DNA of 21,495 nucleotides from Bacteroidales bacterium GP4 (GTDB lineage Bacteria > Bacteroidota > Bacteroidia > Bacteroidales > Muribaculaceae). The notes under the pieces are model-generated. The model did no database searches. It saw only the letters and a list, made by a program, of their open reading frames with translations, and was not told the DNA's origin. A program made the position numbers and the translations under genes. Shown here in pieces: positions 7,457-15,791 of the stretch. Every line of letters begins with the position of its first letter. The stretch's first letter is position 1. The stretch lies in the NCBI GenBank assembly GCA_001701065.1, contig DAAL01000094.1, positions 1 through 21,495 on the forward strand, given 5' to 3'.

Positions 7457-10435
7457 ATGTCTATCTACGATTTTCAAAATGCTACAGCCGACCGCATTGC
7501 CGAAATTTTCCGCGAAGCCACAATCGATGCTGGTGGCAATGAGATAAAATCAGGAGGTCAGCGGAGAGTTCTTCTTGCCGATGAAGTTGGCCTCGGCAAA
7601 ACTCACGTCGCATCTGCCGTGATTGAACGAGTACGAGAAATGCGTAAGGCGGTCAATGACGATATGTTTCGTGTGGTTTACGTATGCTCAAATATGAGTA
7701 TTGCCAACCAGAATATCGAGAAGCTCGGAGTGAAGAATAAGGCTGACGTTACAGAGAGTCGTCTCTCCATGCAGCATCTTACCATTCGTGAACGAGAAGC
7801 TAAAATAGTTGACTCTGAAACCGATGAGATGGGTGAAATAATCATCCCGCTCACACCGTCCACATCATTCTCCTTACGTGGAAGCTGTAAAGGCAACGCT
7901 AATGAGCGTGCTTTGATAGCGACTATCTTAGGACGGTTTGATGAGTTTTCCAAATTCCGGCCTCAATTATCTAAACTGTTCCAAGGCTGGTCCGGAGATA
8001 ATGGATGGGACTATTGGCTAAAACGCTATGCAAAAAGGGTGAACGACCTCGGCTGGTCTTATATCAATGATGTAAAGCGTTATCTCTATAAGAATCCGAC
8101 GTTCTTGGAGATTGAGAAGGAACTGCTTGAGAATTTCAATAATGGAGACGTCGCAAACTTAGACAGTACAAGAATTATCAATTTGCTGCGTCGCATATTT
8201 GCCGACCTGAGTCTATCTATGCTTGAGCCTGACCTCATCATAATGGATGAGTTCCAGCGGTTCAGTTCGCTTCTGGAATATAAAGATGAAAGCGAACAAA
8301 GCGCAATCGTTAAAAAATTCTTTGAGCAAGAAGGTGGACAACAACCGTTGATTCTTCTTTTATCGGCAACCCCATATAAGCCATTCTCAACACTTGAAGA
8401 GCTGACCGAGTACAATGCCGACGAACATTATGAAGATTTCAACCGACTGATGGATTTCCTTTTCACTGGCGAGAATGAGTTCCATGAACTATGGTCGGAC
8501 TATTCCCATAAACTATCACATCTCAGTACAGAAAAATTCGATGTATTACTTGCCTCAAAGCAATCTGCCGAAAAGAAGATGTATCAGGGAATGTGCCGTA
8601 CCGAACGTCTCAACGAAGGGCTAATCTCAGATAAAGCCGTAAACGAGGTTCCGATTGACACTGATGATATTCTCTCTTATTGCGAGATGCAGAAGATTGT
8701 TTCGGCATGTAAGGAGGCCTCTGAGCGGAGCGCAAAGCATCGCTTTTCATGGTCGAATGTACCGATGGAGTATGTCAAGTCATCGCCTTATCTGCTTTCG
8801 TTCATGGACACCTATGAACTGAAGCAAAAGATTGATGCAATCTATCGAGGCGGTTTCAAAGGTTTGCCCGAACCGTCTTGCCAAGTGCTTTTGAAAGAGA
8901 ATGAGATTGCTCAGTTTCATAAGGTACCAATGCGCAACGCCCGTATGCAATATCTCCGTGACATGATGCTCCCTAAAGGGAAAGGCGCGGAGTTGTTGCT
9001 ATGGGTCCCGACATCCAGACCATATTATACAACAAACGCCGAGAACCCGTTTGTCAAAAACAGCGACTTCTCAAAGACATTAGTTTTTTCGGCATGGGAA
9101 ATGGTGCCCCGAATGATTGCTACTCTTCTCACCTACGAAGCAGAGCGTGAAGTGATTTTTTCTAAATATAAGAAGGCAGGATATGACAAACGTACCGGTA
9201 GTAACCGACTTAAAACTGACGCTCAAAAAATTCTTACATTCCCGTCGGTCTATCTTGCATCTCTATATAACCCTGATGATTCATACGGTGAGAAGGTGCA
9301 TCTTATTAAAGCCCCAATCAGAAGACAGATTAAAGAGCGGCTTACAGGAATTGAGCCGATCGAACGCCGCAACTACGGCAAGATTCTTTCCATAATCGAG
9401 TGGCTTGACAATCCCGAACTTGAATGTCCGGCCGATATGCCGTCTAACACCATTGATGTGCTGACTGATATGGCGATAGCAGCCCCCGGAGTCTGCCTTT
9501 ATCGCATTTTAAAAGACAAAGAGAAGGCCAGGTTGGCTGCATCGGGATTTTCAACCATCTTCAATCGCCGTATTTCTGGATATATCATTGATAAATTGCA
9601 AGATAAATACCATGACGATGAGATATATCTTGACGGCGTAATGGATTATTGCGTAATGGGAAACCTGCAGGCAGTGCTCGATGAATATCGGCATCTTTGC
9701 TCGTCGGATGAAGATTTTATGGAAAAGATGGAGGAGGCTTTCATCAATGTTTCGACACTTCGAGTGGATACCGACAAATCATTCGGCGCGGCTAATGGCG
9801 AAAAATTTCCGATGCGTGTTTCCTATGCGGTGCCGTTCACAAAAAACAAAAATACTACAGATGAAAAAGCCCAACAGCGAAGCAACAATATCCGCTCGGC
9901 ATTCCAATCGCCATTCTATCCTTTCGTTGTGGCAAGCACATCAGTGGGTCAAGAGGGGCTCGACTTCCATTGGTATTGCAGAAAGATTGTGCACTGGAAT
10001 CTTCCCTCCAACCCACAAGATCTTGAACAGCGCGAAGGTCGTATAAACCGCTACAAATGTCTTGCCATACGTCGCAACCTTGCAAAACTGTATACCGACA
10101 TTTACAATTGGGATGAATTGTTTAAAGTCGCAAATGCAGATGTGCGCAATGAATTCGGCTATCGCTACTCAGATATGGTGCCGAACTGGTGCCTGCCGGT
10201 TGAGTGGATAAACGCTAACAAAGATAAGATTGAATGGATTGAGCGCATCGTACCACAATATCCCATGAGCAGTGATGTTGATAGTTATCGCCGCTTGATT
10301 AAGGTTTTATCGCTATATCGACTCACTATGGGTCAACCTCGTCAGGAAGAACTACTCGCAATGCTCGAATCGCAGCATCTTAACCAAGAGCAAATCAAGC
10401 AACTGCTGTTTAATCTCTCACCAATCACGAAGTAA
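7457..10435 (+). CDS. SF2/SNF2-like helicase (DEFQ-type motor)
   Basis: A 992-residue ATPase. Visible motifs: Q-motif-like IYDFQ at the start, Walker A DEVGLGKT (G45 to T49) in SNF2/HepA style, Walker B DEFQ at 264-267, motif III SATP at 303-306, motif V around GQEGLDFH near 832-838, and motif VI QREGRINR at 858-865. Lobe 1 holds about 215 residues between Walker A and DEFQ, and about 525 residues separate motif III from motif V, far more than a minimal helicase. These inserts likely bind partners or DNA. ATG at 7457 is chosen over an in-frame TTG at 7451. The stop TAA shares its last A with the ATG of the next gene. It is most likely the motor of a restriction-like complex with the PLD protein. 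Confidence 0.88.
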   Translation: MSIYDFQNATADRIAEIFREATIDAGGNEIKSGGQRRVLLADEVGLGKTHVASAVIERVREMRKAVNDDMFRVVYVCSNMSIANQNIEKLGVKNKADVTESRLSMQHLTIREREAKIVDSETDEMGEIIIPLTPSTSFSLRGSCKGNANERALIATILGRFDEFSKFRPQLSKLFQGWSGDNGWDYWLKRYAKRVNDLGWSYINDVKRYLYKNPTFLEIEKELLENFNNGDVANLDSTRIINLLRRIFADLSLSMLEPDLIIMDEFQRFSSLLEYKDESEQSAIVKKFFEQEGGQQPLILLLSATPYKPFSTLEELTEYNADEHYEDFNRLMDFLFTGENEFHELWSDYSHKLSHLSTEKFDVLLASKQSAEKKMYQGMCRTERLNEGLISDKAVNEVPIDTDDILSYCEMQKIVSACKEASERSAKHRFSWSNVPMEYVKSSPYLLSFMDTYELKQKIDAIYRGGFKGLPEPSCQVLLKENEIAQFHKVPMRNARMQYLRDMMLPKGKGAELLLWVPTSRPYYTTNAENPFVKNSDFSKTLVFSAWEMVPRMIATLLTYEAEREVIFSKYKKAGYDKRTGSNRLKTDAQKILTFPSVYLASLYNPDDSYGEKVHLIKAPIRRQIKERLTGIEPIERRNYGKILSIIEWLDNPELECPADMPSNTIDVLTDMAIAAPGVCLYRILKDKEKARLAASGFSTIFNRRISGYIIDKLQDKYHDDEIYLDGVMDYCVMGNLQAVLDEYRHLCSSDEDFMEKMEEAFINVSTLRVDTDKSFGAANGEKFPMRVSYAVPFTKNKNTTDEKAQQRSNNIRSAFQSPFYPFVVASTSVGQEGLDFHWYCRKIVHWNLPSNPQDLEQREGRINRYKCLAIRRNLAKLYTDIYNWDELFKVANADVRNEFGYRYSDMVPNWCLPVEWINANKDKIEWIERIVPQYPMSSDVDSYRRLIKVLSLYRLTMGQPRQEELLAMLESQHLNQEQIKQLLFNLSPITK

Positions 10436-13400
10436 TGGCTAAGAATAACGCAAGAAGAACAGAATATGATGGTGTGCCTATTATCGGGATTTCGCGTCAT
10501 CGGCTTGGAGTGGATGGCAATGGAGTAACCACGCTTGTTGCTTTTCATGGGTGCAACTTGCAGTGTAAATACTGCTTGAATCCTGAGGCTCTCGGTCCTG
10601 ATGAGGATTTGCCTCGCTATACTCCGGAAAGCCTGTACGAGAAAGTAAAGGTTGACGACCTCTATTTCCGGGCTACAGGCGGAGGGATTACCTTCGGAGG
10701 TGGGGAGCCTTGTCTGCAAGCCGACTTTATTGTAAAGTTTAGGGAGTTATGCGGCAATGACTGGAAGATACGCTTAGAGACATCTCTAAATGCCCCCTAC
10801 TCTAATCTTATGAAGCTCGTTCCGGTTGTCGACGAATGGATTGTTGACATAAGAACGGACGACCGCGAAGTATACGAACGATATACAGGTCAACCCTTAG
10901 TTCCGGTTTATCAGCATTTGCGGGGGCTTATGACTAAACTCGGATATAACTCTGATAAGTTGATATTGCGTATTCCGATAATTCCGGGATATACCACGAG
11001 GGAGATGGTAGAAGAGACAAAGCACAACTTTGAATTGTCGGGCATTTCACGATTCGACCTGTTTACATACCGCACGGAAAAGCCGCAACGAATCAAGTCA
11101 ATGATTGACGGTTTCACTCCTGGTAAAGCCAAATGTGAATTACTGAAGGCGTTGCGCAAAAATTTATCTCAACGATATGGCATCCAATATCGTGAAAGAG
11201 AATGCAACCATGAGGGTGACTGTCCCGGAACATGCCCTCTATGTGAGGATGAATTGGAGAGTCTGACACAACAAATCAAGGTTATCGCTCCCGAGAAACT
11301 GGAAGTGTCTGATGAAATAATTGAATTGTGTCAGCTCGATAAATCATTTTCTTCCGATATACCGCATGAATCAGGAGCACCGAATGATGAGAATATCGAG
11401 TTGATCGAGAAAATTCGTCCACTTGAAGGAGACGTTGCAATGCCTCCTGAATACGGTGAAATATTGCCTCCCGGATTGCCAGAACCGCCTCACTTGGCAT
11501 ATAAGAGAGTGTTATTCAAAGAATGCTCGGTAGCAGGGTTATCATTTCATCTCGAAAAAGATGATGAATTATGGGACGAACTTTACGAGGGCGCTAAAAT
11601 TGCCCTTGTACGCGACCGTAAAAATAAATATGATAAGAATGCTGTTGCCGTCGCTCTCGCTGATGATTATGACGGAGATTCGGAGAACTTCGATTTCGAC
11701 TTCATACTCGGCTATATCCCACGAACGGAGAATATTGAGATTGCTGCATTGATGGATGCCGGCTATGCCGACAAGTTTGAGGCTGAAATCACTACCTATC
11801 ACCGACATGGCAACTACAATGACCGGATTCGTATAACAATCTGGTTGTTAAGTAGCGAGCCGGAAGAGATGCGTCCAAACAGGTTACGACTCCAATCTTT
11901 AGGATTTCGGGAATGTAAACAAATGATAGAAGAACTACAACGCAGAGGCACTGTGCATTTTCGTTGGGGGTTCTTCAATGACGGCCCGCTCAACTTGCCC
12001 ACAGTGGGTGAGGAAGTCGTGCTGGTGCGCCGACAGGCAGAGAAGGTATTGATGTTTCGTATGAAAGTCATTGCCGAGGGTGAGGATTGCGCCTCATTTC
12101 TTGACGACCCGGAAGAAATACATTACGTAGATGACCAGGCTACGTTTGTACTGACAAATATTGTAGGGCCTGTGACCGTGGACATAAAGACCCTTTATTT
12201 TCTTGACACGCTGAGTCTTGGTAAAAGAGAAGTCTATGACTACCTTTCACAAGAGGAAGACCAAGGCCTACGCGAATTGTTCGATAAGGCTTTCAACAAA
12301 TGGCTTCCGTACAACAACATTGATATGGATCCATCGATTGATAACCCCGGAGAAATAAGCACTATCTCTGAGATAATTGATTGGATTTCCCAAAGCAATT
12401 ATAAGTTCTATTATAGAGATACATCATCACAGATTTCAATTGCAGATTATGAGCCCGGCACCATTCTTAGAGCGGGATTTACTGTGGAGTCTTGTGAAAA
12501 ATTCTACAAACCAGCCCGAAAGACTCGTTTCCTGATTGCAGCTTCCCACCCCGGAAAAGCCGATTCGGATTATCCGGCAGAATGGCAACTGATAGCATTC
12601 AACCGCAACACCCATTTTATTGTTGCGGATGTCTATGCACCCGAAGAGTCTGAATATCGTCAGATATTGCTCGTGCAATTGCCGGAAGAATATTCCAAAT
12701 TCAATCAAACAGAATTGTTTGATGCTGTAAAGAATATGAGAGGTCCATATCCTCAATGCATTCATGGAAATCTCATACCTGCTGCCAGGTACGACTTCGA
12801 TGCAAAATTGAAAAGCACGATATTCCCACGTCAGAAGGATAAGGAACTGGTGGAGTTGATGAAGCGTCCAATTGGATTAGTCAAAAAGGGGAAGCGCATA
12901 AATGTAGATACACCTTACGATGAGAAGCAACTCGTAAGAGACTTTATATCCGAGCGGTTGAATGGAGACATCAATCGTCTTGCCGATTATCCATTCCACA
13001 CTTTGAACGAGGATGTCAAATATGGACACAAAGCAGGTCCATCGATTTGGTGCAATTATGCTATAGTACGTGCTATCATGTCGCTTGCGTTTGAAGACCA
13101 ATGGCCGGATTTATATATTGAGACTCTTGACAATTACACATATCAGATAGCCCCGATAATCCGCTATCAGCGACTGTTTGGAGCATATATCGACCAACGT
13201 CATTTCCTTGGGCTTGACAAATATCGCAACATCGTCTCCGATGAGTTGATTGACAAAGCCTGTGCCGTTGTCGAGCTTTGTGACACAATAGGTAATTTGC
13301 TGATATGGCCAAACAACACCGCAATTTCGCAGTTATATGATGACTGGAAAATGAGAGGCTACTTCGACCGCATGATGCAGGCCTTGTATGCATCCATGAC

Positions 13401-13695
13401 CGGAGACGGCAAGGAAAACGATGATGTAAAAGCGGCTCTGTATAATAATCGAACATTGATGCGCAAATTTCAGGGGCATGATGGCTTTGAACGATTCGTG
13501 AAGCACCAATTGTTGAAAGAATTTGTGGATGATGACTTTAAGCCGTTATCCCTTTTCAAAGGAATTTCAAATGCGGGAAAAGATTTTAATCCGAGGGATC
13601 TTCCTGAAGCCATAAATGAATATTACGACTTTTGTATGCGTTTCATACCGCATCGGTCATCAAAAATAATCGAAATATTAAAACAAAAAATATGA
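10435..13695 (+). CDS. Radical SAM (PflA/NrdG-activase type), cysteine-cluster and HIRAN fusion protein
   Basis: A 1086-residue multidomain protein. Residues 1-240 form a radical SAM domain of glycyl-radical-activase type: CNLQCKYC gives C40, C44 and C47 for the 4Fe-4S cluster, GGGITFGGGEP at 83-92 is the SAM-binding strand, and RIPIIPGYT is typical of PflA. A second cysteine set (C257, C263, C267, C270; CPGTCPLCEDE) may bind a further Fe-S cluster or zinc. Residues about 356-472 match HIRAN (VAGLSFH, NKYDKNAVAVAL, LGYIPRTENIEIA), a domain that binds DNA 3' ends in HLTF and occurs beside helicases. The remaining 600 residues are unrecognised. It shares one base with the helicase gene and ATGA with the SIMPL gene. 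No glycyl-radical enzyme partner is in the window. Chemistry on nucleic acid or on a partner protein is inferred. Confidence 0.85.
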   Translation: MAKNNARRTEYDGVPIIGISRHRLGVDGNGVTTLVAFHGCNLQCKYCLNPEALGPDEDLPRYTPESLYEKVKVDDLYFRATGGGITFGGGEPCLQADFIVKFRELCGNDWKIRLETSLNAPYSNLMKLVPVVDEWIVDIRTDDREVYERYTGQPLVPVYQHLRGLMTKLGYNSDKLILRIPIIPGYTTREMVEETKHNFELSGISRFDLFTYRTEKPQRIKSMIDGFTPGKAKCELLKALRKNLSQRYGIQYRERECNHEGDCPGTCPLCEDELESLTQQIKVIAPEKLEVSDEIIELCQLDKSFSSDIPHESGAPNDENIELIEKIRPLEGDVAMPPEYGEILPPGLPEPPHLAYKRVLFKECSVAGLSFHLEKDDELWDELYEGAKIALVRDRKNKYDKNAVAVALADDYDGDSENFDFDFILGYIPRTENIEIAALMDAGYADKFEAEITTYHRHGNYNDRIRITIWLLSSEPEEMRPNRLRLQSLGFRECKQMIEELQRRGTVHFRWGFFNDGPLNLPTVGEEVVLVRRQAEKVLMFRMKVIAEGEDCASFLDDPEEIHYVDDQATFVLTNIVGPVTVDIKTLYFLDTLSLGKREVYDYLSQEEDQGLRELFDKAFNKWLPYNNIDMDPSIDNPGEISTISEIIDWISQSNYKFYYRDTSSQISIADYEPGTILRAGFTVESCEKFYKPARKTRFLIAASHPGKADSDYPAEWQLIAFNRNTHFIVADVYAPEESEYRQILLVQLPEEYSKFNQTELFDAVKNMRGPYPQCIHGNLIPAARYDFDAKLKSTIFPRQKDKELVELMKRPIGLVKKGKRINVDTPYDEKQLVRDFISERLNGDINRLADYPFHTLNEDVKYGHKAGPSIWCNYAIVRAIMSLAFEDQWPDLYIETLDNYTYQIAPIIRYQRLFGAYIDQRHFLGLDKYRNIVSDELIDKACAVVELCDTIGNLLIWPNNTAISQLYDDWKMRGYFDRMMQALYASMTGDGKENDDVKAALYNNRTLMRKFQGHDGFERFVKHQLLKEFVDDDFKPLSLFKGISNAGKDFNPRDLPEAINEYYDFCMRFIPHRSSKIIEILKQKI

Positions 13696-14357
13696 GTGAA
13701 TCAACAATCTCAGTACAAGGCAAAGGAGCCATTCACGTTGTTCCAGATGTGACACGTCTGGAAGTCACAATCGAACAGTGGTTTGAAAACTATCCCAAGG
13801 CATACGGACAGGCAAAAGAGAATTCGACTTGGATGGTGAAAATTCTCGAATACAACAAGAAACCGGGTAAACTTGCGAAAAACATTAAGTTCAACATCGA
13901 AGACTATACCGAGAATGAATACGATGATGACGGCCATTTCATCGGAAAAAAGAAAAATGGCTTCATGCTTGAGCAAGTAATCAAAATAGATCTTCCCATT
14001 GACAATGTACTCGTCAATAACATTGTGCGTGGTGTCGGTAAGTTTATTCCTTCTGCACAAATCAACATAGGATATACACTTCAAGACGAGCGTCCCAGTC
14101 AAATGAAAATGTTGGCGCGCGCAGTAAGCGATGCCAAAGACAAGGCCAAAATAATGACTGAAGCCGGCGGGTGTTCACTGGGTAAAATAATCTCAATTGA
14201 TTACCGTTTCCAGAATACTCACATCGCTTCTCAAGCCCGTTATATCCATTCAAACTCTGAAGCCAAAGCCTCCACAGCAAGTTCGCTAGATATTACACCC
14301 GACGACCTTGTTATTTCAGACACGGTGGATGTAACCTTTGAGTTGGTCAATCCCTAA
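13692..14357 (+). CDS. SIMPL (DUF541) domain protein without signal peptide
   Basis: A 221-residue protein. ATG at 13692 is chosen because it forms an ATGA overlap with the preceding stop and is followed at once by the SIMPL opening ISVQGKGAIHVVPDVTRLEV; an upstream in-frame ATG at 13632 would lie inside the radical SAM gene. The C-terminal half has the expected ARAVSDAKDKAKIMTEAGG helix and ITPDDLVISDTVDVTFEL strand. Most SIMPL proteins (YggE, BP26/OMP28) are exported, and BP26 forms large rings. This one starts directly with the domain and shows no signal peptide or lipobox, so it should be cytoplasmic. Co-translation with the radical SAM-HIRAN protein suggests a structural or oligomerising partner. 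Function unknown. Confidence 0.82.
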   Translation: MSESTISVQGKGAIHVVPDVTRLEVTIEQWFENYPKAYGQAKENSTWMVKILEYNKKPGKLAKNIKFNIEDYTENEYDDDGHFIGKKKNGFMLEQVIKIDLPIDNVLVNNIVRGVGKFIPSAQINIGYTLQDERPSQMKMLARAVSDAKDKAKIMTEAGGCSLGKIISIDYRFQNTHIASQARYIHSNSEAKASTASSLDITPDDLVISDTVDVTFELVNP

Positions 14358-14368
14358 ACATCTCCATT

Positions 14369-15400
14369 ATGGCGAAGAAGTTTGAAATACGAAATAGCAC
14401 TGCGGAGTTCCTGATCTTTCAGATTGAGGGGAAAGAGGACGGCGTGCAGGTTATATATCAAGATGAATCGGTTTGGTGTACACAGAAGGCTATTGCGCAG
14501 CTGTTTGACGTTTCTACGCCTGCTATAAATCAACATCTTAAAAACATATATGAATCTGGAGAATTAACTCCGGCGGCAACTATTAAGAAAAACTTAATAG
14601 TTCAAACGGAAGGTAATCGAGAAGTTTCACGCCAACTGGATTTCTACAATCTCGATGCCATTATATCGGTCGGTTATCGAGTGAACAGCACCCGGGCCAC
14701 GCAGTTCAGGCAATGGTGTACGTTTATTTTGCGGCAATTTGCCATACGGGGATATGTAATTGACAAGAAGCGGATGGAGAATGGTTCGTTTATCGGAGAG
14801 GATTATTTCGAGCACCTGTTGGCCGAGATCCGTGAGATTCGCCTCAGTGAACGACGTTTCTATCAGAAGCTGACGGACATTTATGCTACTGCCATCGACT
14901 ACAACCGCGATGCGCCAACCACCCGACTTTTCTTCAAAAAGGTTCAGAACAAGATGCACTACGCTGTTCATGGTCATACAGCCGCAGAGCTTATCGTTGA
15001 ACGAGCCAACGCCGATAAAGAATACATGGGACTGACAACATGGGAGAACGCTCCTGACGGAAAGATTGTCAAGCCCGACGTAAGTATCGCCAAGAATTAT
15101 CTCAAAGAGGTGGAACTTGCCGACATGGGGCGATTGGTCAATGCGGTGCTTGATATGGCAGAGCGTATGGCTCAACGCCATATTCCCATGACAATGGAAG
15201 ACTGGGCGAAACGAATCGACATAATTCTTGAAGCGTCAGGCGATGCCGTTCTGGCCGATGCCGGTAAAATTACCGCTGAATTTGCCAAGAGTTTTGCAGA
15301 ATCGGAGTTTGAGAAATACCGCATAATTCAAGACAAACTTTTCCAGTCCGACTTCGACCGCTTCAATGACGACAATTTACTTCCATTGGACATAGAATGA
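14369..15400 (+). CDS. RhuM family protein (virulence_RhuM)
   Basis: A 343-residue protein recognised as the RhuM family by its full-length pattern: an N-terminal HTH-like segment (TQKAIAQLFDVS at 38-49), then QLDFYNLDAIISVGYRVNS, FRQWCTFILRQFAIRGYVID, and the later TAAELIVERANADKEYMGL block. RhuM was named from a Salmonella pathogenicity island, but homologues often sit inside or beside type I restriction loci, as here; their biochemical role is not established. It starts 11 bases after the SIMPL gene and ends 7 bases before the next. DNA binding is plausible from the N-terminal segment. No export signal or nuclease motif is seen. Confidence 0.88.
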   Translation: MAKKFEIRNSTAEFLIFQIEGKEDGVQVIYQDESVWCTQKAIAQLFDVSTPAINQHLKNIYESGELTPAATIKKNLIVQTEGNREVSRQLDFYNLDAIISVGYRVNSTRATQFRQWCTFILRQFAIRGYVIDKKRMENGSFIGEDYFEHLLAEIREIRLSERRFYQKLTDIYATAIDYNRDAPTTRLFFKKVQNKMHYAVHGHTAAELIVERANADKEYMGLTTWENAPDGKIVKPDVSIAKNYLKEVELADMGRLVNAVLDMAERMAQRHIPMTMEDWAKRIDIILEASGDAVLADAGKITAEFAKSFAESEFEKYRIIQDKLFQSDFDRFNDDNLLPLDIE

Positions 15401-15407
15401 CAATCCC

Positions 15408-15776
15408 ATGACATACGAAGATAAATATCAGAAACTTATAGAATTATCGCACAGCGATAATCCGGAAATAAAAAAACAAGCTGATGCATGGCTAGTCAGT
15501 ATAGGTCTGCAAGATGCAGAAAAACTGAAGGTATCTGCGCTTCTGCTTGATTTGGCTATCAAGAATGTCAAGGGAGAAATTACTCGTGATGAAGTCAGCC
15601 AACGGTTGAAGGAGCACTATAGGGATACGTTATATGAAGAACCGAAATCGGGACTTGAAGGCGGCTATGAAATAATACCTCCAGATTCTCCAAAGATAAA
15701 GGAGATAGAGGAATACAACCGGAAGCTCCGCCCTGCTTTGTATGCAGAACTTGATAAGAAGAGGAATAACGATTAA
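15408..15776 (+). CDS. Small hypothetical protein with antitoxin-VbhA-like segment
   Basis: A 122-residue charged, mainly helical protein. Residues 45-68 (LLLDLAIKNVKGEITRDEV and following) resemble the C-terminal half of VbhA-type Fic antitoxins, where a G-E-I-T-x-x-E turn is common. Residues 81-86 (SGLEGG) recall, but do not match, the Fic-inhibiting (S/T)xxxE(G/N) motif, because one spacer residue is missing. No Fic protein (HPFxxGN) is in the window. It follows RhuM by 7 bases and closes the plus-strand train, so it may be a RhuM partner or small regulator. Coding is well supported by spacing and composition; the antitoxin link is weak. Confidence 0.65.
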   Translation: MTYEDKYQKLIELSHSDNPEIKKQADAWLVSIGLQDAEKLKVSALLLDLAIKNVKGEITRDEVSQRLKEHYRDTLYEEPKSGLEGGYEIIPPDSPKIKEIEEYNRKLRPALYAELDKKRNND

Positions 15777-15791
15777 CGCCGGAACTGAAAT

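Noticed and set aside
10435..11160. Viperin or QueE-type radical SAM enzyme
   Set aside because: The cysteine motif is CxxxCxxC with PflA-like GGGITFGGGEP and RIPIIPGYT; QueE has a longer cysteine spacing, and the viperin C-terminal features are not seen.
14627..15181. Minus-strand frame of 184 codons
   Set aside because: It is antisense to the conserved RhuM coding region and has no family features.
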